Assembly: GCA_023444055.1 (NCBI GenBank)
Contig: JAEZRV010000081.1
Location: forward strand, 1-37,815
Length of the DNA: 37,815 nucleotides
Source of the DNA: Bacillota bacterium
GTDB taxonomy: Bacteria > Bacillota > Clostridia > Acetivibrionales > DSM-1351
Direction of reading: 5' to 3'
The notes under the pieces were generated by a model. That model worked only from the letters and a program-made list of their open reading frames with translations, searched no databases and was not told where the DNA came from. The position numbers were made by a program, and so were the translations under genes. Shown here piece after piece: positions 1-7,735 of this stretch; the stretch's first letter is position 1, and each line of letters begins with the position of its first letter.

Positions 1-103
1 GTGGCTTGAGAATCTCAATTATACAGGAAAAGAGGGGGTCATTGTTTTTTTTATCTAAAAAAATCTTGAAAACCTTAATAAATGGCATATTCAAAATATA
101 ACA

Positions 104-123
104 AGTGTAACTTAGTTTACACT
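104..123. promoter_or_regulatory. Inverted repeat, candidate operator of the first gene
   Basis: Perfect 7-bp arms AGTGTAA and TTACACT are separated by 6 nt and lie 27-46 nt upstream of the ATG at 150. The size and position fit a dimeric repressor site. The regulator is unknown and no convincing -35/-10 pair was seen beside it. Confidence 0.4.
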
Positions 124-149
124 AACAATTAATATTAGGGGGGATATAT

Positions 150-773
150 ATGAATACAACATCAACCTTTGTAATAACAATTAGCCGTCAGTTAGGAAGT
201 GGAGGTGCATATATAGGTCAGCAGTTAGCAAAAGAACTGAATATTTATTATGCAGACAGAGAAATAATTAATGAAACGGCACAAAAGCTTTCAATGTTAG
301 AAGATGGTTTAAAATTACGTGATGAGAAATTATCTTCATTTTGGCAATCAAATTTACAATCCTGTATGTATTGTTCGTACACTTACATCCCACCACAGAT
401 TTATGTCCCGACTGATCGTATCTTATTTGAAGCAGAAGCAGAGGTAATACAACATATTGCAAATTCGAACTCAGCCGTTATTATAGGACGATGTGGCTCT
501 TATATTCTTAGAAACCATCCAAATCATCTTAGTATATTTTTACACGGTGATGCTGATTTTAGGAAAAAGCGTATTCGGGAAATATACAGTCTTAATGAAG
601 AAGAAGCCGCAAAAATGCTTTCAAAAAGTGATAAAGACAGAGCTCAGTATAATCATGCACTTACAAAAAAGGATTGGACTGATTCAAGACAGTATGATCT
701 TTCTATAGACACAAGCAAAATAGGACTGGACAACAGTGTGAAACTAATTTTACAATACATTGGATTAGATTAA
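150..773 (+). CDS. Cytidylate kinase-like family protein
   Basis: A 207-residue protein that begins with a P-loop-like segment (ITISRQLGSGGAYIGQQLA, about residues 9-27) followed by YYADREII. This is the arrangement of the cytidylate-kinase-like (Cytidylate_kin2) family common in Clostridia. A later IIGRCGSYIL segment (about residues 111-120) fits the nucleotide-kinase core. Family members are presumed cytosolic NMP-kinase-like enzymes, but the substrate is usually unproven and this is probably not the essential Cmk. The start ATG follows a strong AGGGGGG Shine-Dalgarno. No operon partner is seen; the gene stands alone between AT-rich intergenic stretches. Confidence 0.8.
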   Translation: MNTTSTFVITISRQLGSGGAYIGQQLAKELNIYYADREIINETAQKLSMLEDGLKLRDEKLSSFWQSNLQSCMYCSYTYIPPQIYVPTDRILFEAEAEVIQHIANSNSAVIIGRCGSYILRNHPNHLSIFLHGDADFRKKRIREIYSLNEEEAAKMLSKSDKDRAQYNHALTKKDWTDSRQYDLSIDTSKIGLDNSVKLILQYIGLD

Positions 774-1236
774 AAATATAACTTAAAGTAACTTAAAATA
801 TAACTTGAAGTATTAACAATTAAAATTAAAAAATATTTTTGTTATTAGTTGCTGATAATTGAAATAATATGGTAGAATATAGTATAGTTTACAACTGTGT
901 ATTTAAATTAACATATTATGTATTATATTATGGAAACAAATATTATATTAAGTAGAAATTTCCAATAAAATTATTTGCTTTATATTTAGTGATATAGAAA
1001 TAATAATATGAAGTTATGCATAAAGTAATGTATAAAACAATTAATTAGGCTTATACATTTATTTCCAATTTTATGGACGTGCAGTAATAATATCAGGTTT
1101 ACAAATCTGCTTGCCTTAGATGGCATAGCACCAATTTTTTTCGTGCAAATTCAAGCAAAGTATTCAGCTTTTAAGGAAATAAGGTAACAATGGTTATGCA
1201 TCAATAAATTCAAAACTATTATAGGAGGATGTAAAA
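774..1236. other. AT-rich intergenic stretch without a recognisable gene
   Basis: The 463 nt contain no ORF with a convincing ribosome-binding site, no clear terminator and no RNA gene that I recognise. The last 150 nt are slightly less AT-rich and may be decayed coding DNA, but nothing can be assigned. Confidence 0.5.
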
Positions 1237-1605
1237 ATGAAATTTTGTTGGTGTACATTGACGGTTAACAAATTAGAAGAGTCGATTAAATTTTATAGGG
1301 ATATAATAGGCCTTCCAATAGTTAGGGAGTTGGTACCTCAGGCTGGAGTCAAGATTGTATTTTTGGGCGATGATGAAACAAAGATTGAGCTTATCTATAA
1401 TGAAACAGTTAAGGAAGTAAATATTGGGCAAAACATTTCATTGGGATTTGAAGTAGAATCTGTCAGTGACAAAATTATATTTTTAGAGAAAATGGGTATT
1501 GAAATTGAAAGCGGACCATTTAGACCAGATCCACACATTAAGTTCATCAACATATTAGATCCAAATGGATTGAAGATTCAACTAATAGAGAAATTTACTG
1601 AATAA
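1237..1605 (+). CDS. VOC family (glyoxalase/bleomycin-resistance fold) protein
   Basis: A 122-residue, single-domain vicinal-oxygen-chelate protein. It shows the two beta-alpha-beta-beta-beta modules: an N-terminal half with KLEESIKFYRDIIGLPIV, and a C-terminal half with GPFRPDPHIKFINILDPNGLKIQLIEK ending in the metal-ligand-type Glu of the LIE motif. Such proteins are cytosolic lyases, isomerases or drug-binding proteins. The sequence does not give the substrate, and true glyoxalase I activity is only one possibility. The ATG follows AGGAGG at 8-nt spacing. A likely terminator hairpin lies downstream, so it is probably monocistronic. Confidence 0.85.
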   Translation: MKFCWCTLTVNKLEESIKFYRDIIGLPIVRELVPQAGVKIVFLGDDETKIELIYNETVKEVNIGQNISLGFEVESVSDKIIFLEKMGIEIESGPFRPDPHIKFINILDPNGLKIQLIEKFTE

Positions 1606-1666
1606 AATAGGAATGCTTTTAAACTTTTTTAAGGTAAAAATATACATAAAATGTCCTATTAAAAAT

Positions 1667-1703
1667 AAGCATTTTGGCTTGCCAATATGCTTGTTTATTG
1701 TCT
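1667..1703 (+). terminator. Probable intrinsic terminator after the VOC gene
   Basis: Arms AAGCATTTTGGC and GCCAATATGCTT form a stem with a TT mismatch and a 2-nt centre, followed by a T-rich tail. Confidence 0.55.
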
Positions 1704-1720
1704 ATAGTTCTTTACATAAT

Positions 1721-1749
1721 TTTGTGTCAAAAGGCGGCGTGGAGGTCAA
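1721..1749 (+). promoter_or_regulatory. Recurrent translation-leader motif, copy 1 (RBS of the DUF1232 gene)
   Basis: TTTGTGTCAAAAGGC is followed by GGCGTGGAGGTCAA directly before the ATG at 1750. It matches the leader found at 9326, 13948, 19507, 20844, 29165 and 35662. In this copy the hairpin part is degenerate while the GGCGTGGAGGT part is intact. Confidence 0.55.
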
Positions 1750-2121
1750 ATGCTAGATGGTTTAAAGATAAAGGCAAAGCAACTAAAAAAACAAATAGTA
1801 ATTGTATACCTTGCTTATATGCATAATGAGGTAAAGTGGTATAAAAAAGCATTTCTTTTATTGATACTAATTTATGCGGTCAGTCCAATAGATTTGATAC
1901 CTGATTTTATTCCCATTTTAGGCTACCTTGATGATATTATTTTAATCCCATTAGGTATTATTATTGCTATTAAAATTATCCCTAAGAATGTATGGGAAGA
2001 GTGTAAAGCTAAAGCGGAAAGTGGAATTCAAATAGTTGGAAAGTATAAGAAAATGGGAGTGGCACTAATAGCTTTGATATGGTTGGCTGTTTTAATATTG
2101 CTAATTAGAGTTTTCTTTTAG
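1750..2121 (+). CDS. YkvA/DUF1232 family membrane protein
   Basis: A 123-residue protein with the DUF1232 signature YAVSPIDLIPDFIPILGYLDD (about residues 44-64), followed by a hydrophobic helix, and a second strongly hydrophobic segment at the C-terminus (about residues 100-122). The family is common in bacteria and its members are small inner-membrane proteins of unknown biochemical function. The start is fixed by GGAGG 5 nt upstream of the ATG; that ribosome-binding site lies in the recurrent leader motif. No obvious operon partner: a new promoter and the T-box follow. Confidence 0.85.
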   Translation: MLDGLKIKAKQLKKQIVIVYLAYMHNEVKWYKKAFLLLILIYAVSPIDLIPDFIPILGYLDDIILIPLGIIIAIKIIPKNVWEECKAKAESGIQIVGKYKKMGVALIALIWLAVLILLIRVFF

Positions 2122-2213
2122 AACCCTAAAGATACAAAATGGATTGTTAAGTAGATGGGGAAAGCAATGCTTAAATATGCCTTGTTTATGTGTATATTTA
2201 TAAGTAATTTCAA

Positions 2214-2242
2214 TTGACAAAGCAAAAGTATTTTGTTATTAT
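2214..2242 (+). promoter_or_regulatory. Promoter of the T-box transcript
   Basis: TTGACA (2214-2219), a 17-nt spacer and TATTAT (2237-2242) form a near-consensus sigma-A promoter. Transcription would begin around 2250, just upstream of Stem I of the T-box. Confidence 0.8.
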
Positions 2243-2270
2243 ATGTTCAATATCGTTTAAATGCATTGAT

Positions 2271-2553
2271 AGGGAAAACACACTATATCCTAGGTTTTAG
2301 AGAGCTGTCGATTGCTGAAAGACAGTACATAGAATAGATTGTGAACTCACCCTTGAGCTTTCATCTGAAAGCTGGCAGCTTGTAAATTAGCTTCAGCAAG
2401 TAGGAATGAACGGATTTCTTACCGTTATAAAGAGAGGTCATTTTTCGCTTCGTTAGATGACGCAGAGTGGGTATGTAAATACCAATTGGAGTGGTACCAC
2501 GGAGGCTATAGCTTTCGTCTCTAGCAGAGATGCTGTGAGATGAAAGCTTTTTT
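2271..2553 (+). promoter_or_regulatory. T-box leader, apparent leucine (CUC) specifier
   Basis: Visible hallmarks, in order: the lower Stem I strand GGG...CAC (2272-2283); the AG-bulge segment AGAGAGC (about 2300); GTGAACTCACCC (2341-2352), whose GAA-NNN-A context puts specifier CTC at 2346-2348; the conserved AGTAGGAAT-like segment (about 2399); the T-box TGGTACCACG (2492-2501), which pairs with the tRNA NCCA end; and a terminator. Known biology: uncharged cognate tRNA stabilises the antiterminator, so leucine starvation should switch on the gene downstream. The specifier assignment rests on alignment to the general T-box pattern and is the least certain part. Confidence 0.9.
2510..2553 (+). 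terminator. T-box regulated terminator
   Basis: The 12-nt arms AGCTTTCGTCTC (2510-2521) and GAGATGAAAGCT (2537-2548) pair with one G-U and are followed by six T. The 5' arm overlaps the region after TGGTACCACG that would form the antiterminator, giving the usual mutually exclusive structures. Confidence 0.9.
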
Positions 2554-2668
2554 GTTGTTTCTCGGAACAATATTTAAATAATTATAGTCATTAGAATAAA
2601 GACTATAAATTAACTTTATTTTCACATTTACATATACAGCAAAATAAACTTTAGGAGGAGATTAATTT

Positions 2669-5200
2669 ATGAAAATTGCTTTTTCAACACTAGGATGTCC
2701 AGATTTTAGTTGGACAGATATTTATTCTATGGCTAAGGATTTAGGATTTGATGGTATTGAAATCCGTGGCTTGGGCGATGAAATTTTTGCTGTTAAGGCA
2801 CAGCCATTTACTGAAAGTCAACTGCCGCATACTATAGAAAAACTCTCGAAACTACGTCTCGAAATACCTTGCCTTTCTTCAGGTAATTGTCTCAAATTTG
2901 CTGATAAAGAGATGGAAAATTATCAAGACATTGTACAATATATTTTACTGGCTTCAAAGCTAGGAACACCTTATATACGTATACTTGCAGATCTTGAACC
3001 ACATGTGACCGGAGATGTTGACGATGAGGTTGTTCTTGCTGCACTAAAAAAGCTAGTTCCAGTTGCTGAGGAGAATGGAGTAACGTTACTCATAGAAACA
3101 AATGGTGTATATGCAGACACAAAAAGGCTTTGCAATCTGCTAAATAATGCTGCAAGTGATTCAGTTGCTGCACTGTGGGATGTTCACCATCCTTATAGAT
3201 TCTTCGGAGAAAAGCCTGGGACTACCGTTCAGAACCTTGGCGCATATATTAAGTATGTTCACATAAAGGATTCTGTTGTTGAAAATGATGTTATTAAATA
3301 TCGCATGACAGGTGACGGCGATTTACCTATCGAAAGCTTTATGTTTGCTCTACGTTCAATTAACTATGAAGGATATGTTTCACTTGAATGGGTTAAGCGC
3401 TGGGCATCTGAGCTTAGTGATGCAGGCGTTGTATTCCCTCATTTCATAAACTACATGAGCCAATTCACTCAAAGAAATGTAACAAAGGGTCATCTTTATG
3501 ATAATAATGCTGGGACAGGAAAGTATGTATGGGAAAAGGATACTCTTATTGATTTGACATTCCCGCAGGTACTTGACCGTATGGTAGATGAGTTCCCTGA
3601 TCAGTATTGCTTCCGTTATACTGAAATGGATTATACTAGAACGTATTCAGAATTCCGTGATGATGTTGATACCTTTGCACGTTCATTAATTGCATTAGGT
3701 GTAAGGCCAGGCGATCATGTGTCTATATGGGCAACAAATGTTCCTCAATGGTTCATTACATTTTGGGCGACTACAAAAATTGGAGCAGTTCTCGTAACTG
3801 TTAACTCTGCCTATAAGATTTATGAGGCTGAATACTTGCTCCGCCAATCAGACACTCATACATTAGTAATGATTGATGGCTATAGAGATTCAGATTATGT
3901 AAGCATTATAAAGGAACTCTGTCCTGAGCTTGAAACTGCTGAGGCAGGTAAACCGTTACACATAAAACGTCTTCCATTCCTGCGAAATATTATCACAGTT
4001 GACTCAAAGCAGAAGGGTTGCTTGACTTGGGACGAAGCTATAGCTTTAGCTAAAAATGTACCAGTTGAGGAGGTTTACAGACGTGCATTCGCAATTGATA
4101 AGCATGATGTCTGCAATATGCAGTATACTTCAGGTACAACAGGCTTCCCAAAGGGAGTAATGCTAACCCACTACAATGTTGTTAACAATGGTAAAAATAT
4201 TGGTGACTGTATGGATTTATCCACAGCCGATAGATTTATGATTCAAGTACCAATGTTCCACTGCTTTGGTATGGTGCTTTCAATGACTTCCAGCATGACA
4301 CATGGTTCTACTATGTCACCGATTACTGCATTCTCTCCTAAAAAGGGTCTTGACTGCATAAACAAGGAGAAGATTACTGCCGTTAATGGAGTTCCAACAA
4401 TGTTTATTGCAATGCTTGAACATGAGGATTTTAAAAATACTGACTTTTCGCAAATGAGAACTGGTATTATGGCAGGAAGTCCTTGTCCTGTAAAGGTTAT
4501 GCAGGATGTAGTTGAAAAAATGAACATGTCTCAGATTACTATTGTATTCGGTCAGACAGAATCATCTCCTGGATGTACCCAGAGCCGCGTTGATGATTCA
4601 GTTGAGGTGAGAGTAGGTACAGTTGGAAGGGCATTGCCGGGAATAGAATGTAAGATTGTTGATCCTGAATCAGGAAAAGATTTACCAGACAATATGGATG
4701 GGGAGTTTGTTGCAAGAGGTTACAATATTATGAAGGGCTACTACAAAATGCCTGAGGCTACAGCAGCGGCTATTGACCAGGACGGCTGGTTACATACTGG
4801 TGATATTGCAAGGCGTGATGAAAACGGCAATTTCAAAATTACAGGACGTATGAAGGATATGATTATTCGTGGTGGTGAAAACATTTATCCTAAGGAAATT
4901 GAGGACTTTATATATACTCATCCAAAGGTAAAAGATGTTCAGGTTATCGGTGTGCCAGACAAGCAGTATGGTGAAGAAATTATGGCATGTGTTATCTTGA
5001 AGGAAGGCGTTGAATTGACTGAGGATGAACTAAAGGATTACATTCGTTCACATATGGCTAAACACAAAACTCCACGCTACATCGATTTTGTTACCGAATT
5101 CCCTATGAATGCTGCAGGAAAGATTCTCAAATACAAGATGCGTGAGCATGCAGTTGAGAAGTTTGGCTTGCAAGCAGCTAAAAATATTGTAACAGCATAG
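2669..5200 (+). CDS. Fusion: xylose-isomerase-like TIM barrel + AMP-forming acyl-CoA synthetase
   Basis: 843 residues in two parts. Residues 1 to about 266 are an AP-endonuclease-2/sugar-isomerase-type TIM barrel (MKIAFSTLGCPDFSW start, LLIETNG, ALWDVHHPYRFFGE, YVHIKDS, SLEW), with several likely metal-binding acidic and His positions. Residues from about 290 to 843 are an acyl-CoA synthetase: P-loop YTSGTTGFPKGV (486-497), GQTESSPG, GWLHTGDIA, the hinge GRMKDMIIRGGENIYPKEIE, and the adenylation Lys in AAGKILKYK (Lys818). The second half should activate a carboxylic acid to its CoA thioester. The TIM barrel's substrate is unknown. The start ATG follows TAGGAGGAG. This is the only gene behind the leucine T-box, so its job is probably tied to leucine or branched-chain acid supply (inference). 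Confidence 0.9.
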   Translation: MKIAFSTLGCPDFSWTDIYSMAKDLGFDGIEIRGLGDEIFAVKAQPFTESQLPHTIEKLSKLRLEIPCLSSGNCLKFADKEMENYQDIVQYILLASKLGTPYIRILADLEPHVTGDVDDEVVLAALKKLVPVAEENGVTLLIETNGVYADTKRLCNLLNNAASDSVAALWDVHHPYRFFGEKPGTTVQNLGAYIKYVHIKDSVVENDVIKYRMTGDGDLPIESFMFALRSINYEGYVSLEWVKRWASELSDAGVVFPHFINYMSQFTQRNVTKGHLYDNNAGTGKYVWEKDTLIDLTFPQVLDRMVDEFPDQYCFRYTEMDYTRTYSEFRDDVDTFARSLIALGVRPGDHVSIWATNVPQWFITFWATTKIGAVLVTVNSAYKIYEAEYLLRQSDTHTLVMIDGYRDSDYVSIIKELCPELETAEAGKPLHIKRLPFLRNIITVDSKQKGCLTWDEAIALAKNVPVEEVYRRAFAIDKHDVCNMQYTSGTTGFPKGVMLTHYNVVNNGKNIGDCMDLSTADRFMIQVPMFHCFGMVLSMTSSMTHGSTMSPITAFSPKKGLDCINKEKITAVNGVPTMFIAMLEHEDFKNTDFSQMRTGIMAGSPCPVKVMQDVVEKMNMSQITIVFGQTESSPGCTQSRVDDSVEVRVGTVGRALPGIECKIVDPESGKDLPDNMDGEFVARGYNIMKGYYKMPEATAAAIDQDGWLHTGDIARRDENGNFKITGRMKDMIIRGGENIYPKEIEDFIYTHPKVKDVQVIGVPDKQYGEEIMACVILKEGVELTEDELKDYIRSHMAKHKTPRYIDFVTEFPMNAAGKILKYKMREHAVEKFGLQAAKNIVTA

Positions 5201-5244
5201 CAAGTATTTTTAGTTATCCAAACTTCACACATAAAAAATTTATT

Positions 5245-5365
5245 AGTGTGGTAGAATTAACAATAGTTGTTGCCAAAATAATTGCTACAATTAGTAATGG
5301 TTCAGGGAACCAACTAATTCGTACAATTATTTTTAAATCAACTCCATTGATAATGCTACCACACT
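5245..5365. repeat. 121-bp imperfect palindrome (MITE-like or bidirectional terminator)
   Basis: Outer arms AGTGTGGTAG (5245-5254) and CTACCACACT (5356-5365) are perfect inverted copies. Further inside, pairing resumes: CAATTATTTT on the right matches AAAATAATTG on the left, and the tip is GGTTCAGGGAACC near 5299-5311. The whole transcript could fold into one long hairpin. It lies between the T-box gene and the resistance island. No transposase and no clear target-site duplication were seen. Confidence 0.65.
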
Positions 5366-5567
5366 TGATATTATTAGGCGTTAAGTAGTATATTCAACTG
5401 CGATGTTTGGGTAAGGAATAATAAACAGCTACGTCTGAGTTTGCAGAGAGGCTCCCAGGCTACAAGACCAGTAAAGGAGCGATTCAGCTACCGCTTGGCA
5501 AGCCAATAGATTATGAGCTCATCACCGACATCGTGCGATGTAGGTTAAAACAAGTGGGGGGATTGGA
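5366..5567 (+). other. GC-richer structured stretch upstream of the resistance island
   Basis: About 200 nt without a convincing ORF, visibly less AT-rich than the surroundings. Small hairpins can be drawn: GGCTCC with GGAGC (about 5450-5480), TTGGC-AA-GCCAA (about 5497-5508) and CATCG-TG-CGATG (about 5530-5541). It ends in GTGGGGGGATTGGA, the ribosome-binding site of the next gene. It could be the leader of the island transcript or the remnant of a mobile element. I do not recognise the RNA class. Confidence 0.35.
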
Positions 5568-5756
5568 ATGGTAGAATTTTCAACTGAAGAGTTAAGCGAA
5601 GCGCATCGTGCCTTACTGTCTACGCTTCATAAGTGCGAGAAGATGGAAATCACGAAACTGGGTAAGTCCCAGAAGACTCTTCTTGAACGGCGAATCGCTG
5701 CTCTCAAGGTTGCTCTGACGCTGATTGAGAAGGAGCAAGACATTAAAGAGCGGTGA
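5568..5756 (+). CDS. Small conserved-looking hypothetical protein (62 aa)
   Basis: Reads as MVEFSTEELSEAHRALLSTL followed by a charged helical segment with LGKSQKTLLERRIAALKVAL. It is predicted to be entirely alpha-helical, cytosolic and without membrane segments. The start is supported by GGGGGG 7 nt upstream. Codon use and GC content are clearly higher than in neighbouring genes, which suggests recent acquisition with the downstream resistance genes. I do not recognise a named family and give no function. Confidence 0.6.
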   Translation: MVEFSTEELSEAHRALLSTLHKCEKMEITKLGKSQKTLLERRIAALKVALTLIEKEQDIKER

Positions 5757-5767
5757 GAGAAAACGCT

Positions 5768-5815
5768 ATGAACCGAGAATATTCACGACCGCTTTTGTAT
5801 AGGGTAAACGGCTAA
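5768..5815 (+). CDS. Possible 15-codon leader peptide upstream of vat
   Basis: An ATG-to-TAA frame encoding MNREYSRPLLYRVNG starts 12 nt after the stop of the previous gene and ends 86 nt before vat. The ribosome-binding site is weak (GAGAG). Drug-resistance genes acting on ribosome inhibitors are sometimes attenuated through such leaders, but no convincing alternative hairpins were found here, so chance is quite possible. Confidence 0.2.
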   Translation: MNREYSRPLLYRVNG

Positions 5816-5901
5816 TAAACTCCGCGAAACTGCTCAATGACAAAGATACATCGTGTAAGATTGGGCTTGCTTGAACATCTGAAAGGAGGCAAGGTCAAAT
5901 G

Positions 5902-6555
5902 ATGGGACCAGATAAGAAAAGGCTTTATCCGAATGAAAATATAAAGACTGTTTGCTATATAGGTAATCTACCAAAAAGACCTAATATTGAGATTGGGGAA
6001 TACACTTATTATAGCGATAATAAAAAGTCTCCGGAGAAATTTTATGATAATATAGAGCACCACTACGAATTTCTAGGGGATAAACTGATAATAGGCAAGT
6101 TTTGTGCAATTGCAGAGGGTATTAAGTTTATTATGAATGGTGCAAATCATAGAATGGATGGAATTACAACCTATCCCTTTAATATCTTTGGCTGTGGATG
6201 GGAAAAGGTGACTCCAACAGTAGAACAGTTACCCTTTAAGGGAGATACTGTCATTGGTAACGATGTCTGGATAGGTCAAAATGTAACCATTATGCCAGGT
6301 GTTAAAATTGGTGATGGCGCGATTATTGCTGCTAACTCAACAGTAGTAAAAAGTGTTGAACCATATGTAATATATGGCGGGAATCCGGCCAAATTTATCA
6401 AAAAACGATTTAGTGATGAAAAGGTTGAATTCTTGCTAAAGCTTCAATGGTGGAACTGGAGCGAAGAAAAGATATTTGATAATCTTGAAAAGCTTACAAC
6501 AGAAACTGGATTAGGGCAGTTAATGAATAAACCCCTAGACTTTGAACCTTTATAA
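5902..6555 (+). CDS. vat: Vat-type streptogramin A O-acetyltransferase (xenobiotic acyltransferase)
   Basis: About 217 residues, a typical Vat/CatB length, with left-handed beta-helix hexapeptide repeats (GDTVIGNDVWIGQNVTIMPG and onward, about residues 113-150), the Vat motif MNGANHRMDG carrying the catalytic His, and a C-terminal YGGNPAKFIKKRF segment. The family moves acetyl from acetyl-CoA to the hydroxyl of group A streptogramins, trimerises and acts in the cytosol. The second of two adjacent ATG codons (5902) gives MGPDKK, matching the usual MGP start; the ATG at 5899 is equally possible. AAAGGAGG lies just upstream. Within the family, chloramphenicol acetyltransferase activity is an alternative. 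It is followed by arr in what looks like a resistance island. Confidence 0.85.
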   Translation: MGPDKKRLYPNENIKTVCYIGNLPKRPNIEIGEYTYYSDNKKSPEKFYDNIEHHYEFLGDKLIIGKFCAIAEGIKFIMNGANHRMDGITTYPFNIFGCGWEKVTPTVEQLPFKGDTVIGNDVWIGQNVTIMPGVKIGDGAIIAANSTVVKSVEPYVIYGGNPAKFIKKRFSDEKVEFLLKLQWWNWSEEKIFDNLEKLTTETGLGQLMNKPLDFEPL

Positions 6556-6702
6556 CACGGAACATAAGCCGATTTGAAGGTCGTGACTTATACACAGTCA
6601 ATGCAATGTAAGTGACTGGTGCGATATTATAGCAGTTATAGCGGGGTGTGCTCATACTATACAACTACAGGCAATTAGCTAAATTTAAGGGGGTTAAATA
6701 AG

Positions 6703-7452
6703 ATAAATATAAAATTTGATCCAAATAACATTGTTATTAAACTCTGTATAACGGGAATGGGTTTAGAAGATAGTGGGAATTTAGAAGAAGCAAGCACGAT
6801 GTTTCTTAAAGCGTGGAATGAAGCAACAGATGACTTTGAAAAATTTATTGCAGCTTATCATTTAGCTCGTCAACAAAATAGTATTACAGACAAATTGAAA
6901 TGGATGAAAACATCTTTACAGTGTGCGCTAAATACAAATGATGATATTGTAAAGAGTGCATACTCAACGTTATATGTAAACATTGCCAAATGCTATGAGG
7001 AGTTGCATGACCCTGATAATGCAAAAAGAAACTATGAATTATCTGAATTATATAAAGGTGTGCCTTCTGATAAAGGACCGTTTTATCATGGGACTAAGGC
7101 AGATTTAAAGGTTGGTGATTTACTGACAGCGGGTGGAATTTCAAATTACAAGCCTGAGCTTCAAATGAATCACATTTATTTCACAGCTAATACCAATGGA
7201 GCAGGACTTGCAGCGGCATTAGCGAAAGGGGAAGGAAGAGAACGCGTTTATATAATAGAACCATTAGGTGAATTTGAAAATGACCCTAATGTTACTGACA
7301 AGAAATTTCCAGGTAACTTGACACGTTCTTATCGCTCAAAAGAACCTTTAAGAATTATTGGTGAGGAAACAGAGTGGACGAAACTGACAACTACAGAACT
7401 ATGCAAATGGCGTGAAAATTTAGCCAAAAGCAAAGGAGAAATTATTAATTGA
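6703..7452 (+). CDS. arr: Rifampin ADP-ribosyltransferase (Arr) with N-terminal helical extension; apparent ATA start
   Basis: The C-terminal ~140 residues are an Arr domain: GPFYHGTKADLKVGDLL, NHIYFTANTNGAGLAAALA, RVYIIEPLGEFENDPNVTD and KFPGNLTRSYRS. The enzyme moves ADP-ribose from NAD+ to the C23 hydroxyl of rifamycins and inactivates them. The N-terminal ~110 residues are TPR-like helices (AYHLARQQNS, YVNIAKCYEELHDPDNAKRNYELSELYKG), as in the longer Firmicute Arr proteins. From memory, homologues begin with a Met-Asn/Asp-Ile-Lys-Phe segment. Here that frame is open and begins ATA AAT ATA AAA TTT at 6703, 8 nt after AAGGGGG. The first ATG (6757) has no ribosome-binding site and would remove 18 conserved-looking residues. 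Initiation at ATA, or a weakened gene, is inferred. Confidence 0.85.
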   Translation: MNIKFDPNNIVIKLCITGMGLEDSGNLEEASTMFLKAWNEATDDFEKFIAAYHLARQQNSITDKLKWMKTSLQCALNTNDDIVKSAYSTLYVNIAKCYEELHDPDNAKRNYELSELYKGVPSDKGPFYHGTKADLKVGDLLTAGGISNYKPELQMNHIYFTANTNGAGLAAALAKGEGRERVYIIEPLGEFENDPNVTDKKFPGNLTRSYRSKEPLRIIGEETEWTKLTTTELCKWRENLAKSKGEIIN

Positions 7453-7488
7453 GCATATTTCAATTATAAATAAAAATACCTAAAAAGT

Positions 7489-7520
7489 AGAGTACAGAAA
7501 ATGTGCACTGCTCTTTTTTT
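7489..7520 (+). terminator. Intrinsic terminator after arr
   Basis: AGAG-TA-CAG pairs with CTG-CTCT and runs into seven or more T at 7513-7520. It closes the resistance island. Confidence 0.6.
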
Positions 7521-7608
7521 GCAAAAAAGTCATATAGAAGTGCTTCTTGTTTTTTATTTTATAAAACTTTATAGTGTATAAGGGTAATAGTTGAATTAAT
7601 GTTACTTA

Positions 7609-7637
7609 TTTACACTTTTTTAATTATGTGTTATCAT
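7609..7637 (+). promoter_or_regulatory. Promoter of the protease operon
   Basis: TTTACA (7609-7614), a 17-nt spacer and TATCAT (7632-7637) lie about 100 nt upstream of the protease start. Confidence 0.55.
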
Positions 7638-7735
7638 GCATTGGGCAATATAGTGAAATATAACATTTTTAAGATCTTAATAATTGCTTTAATAACCACT
7701 ATTGATCCTTGACAAAATTTATAAGGAGATTGAAT

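Noticed and set aside
1..100. Start of the window as the end of a gene or a terminator
   Set aside because: A T-run is present near 45-52 but no clear stem precedes it, and the sequence before it is cut off.
2361..2570. Minus-strand ORF over the T-box leader
   Set aside because: The conserved RNA elements fully explain this stretch, and the frame has no ribosome-binding site.
5530..5560. GTGCGATG as the 5' end of a group II intron
   Set aside because: No domain V hairpin, no AY 3' end and no reverse transcriptase in the following 2 kb.
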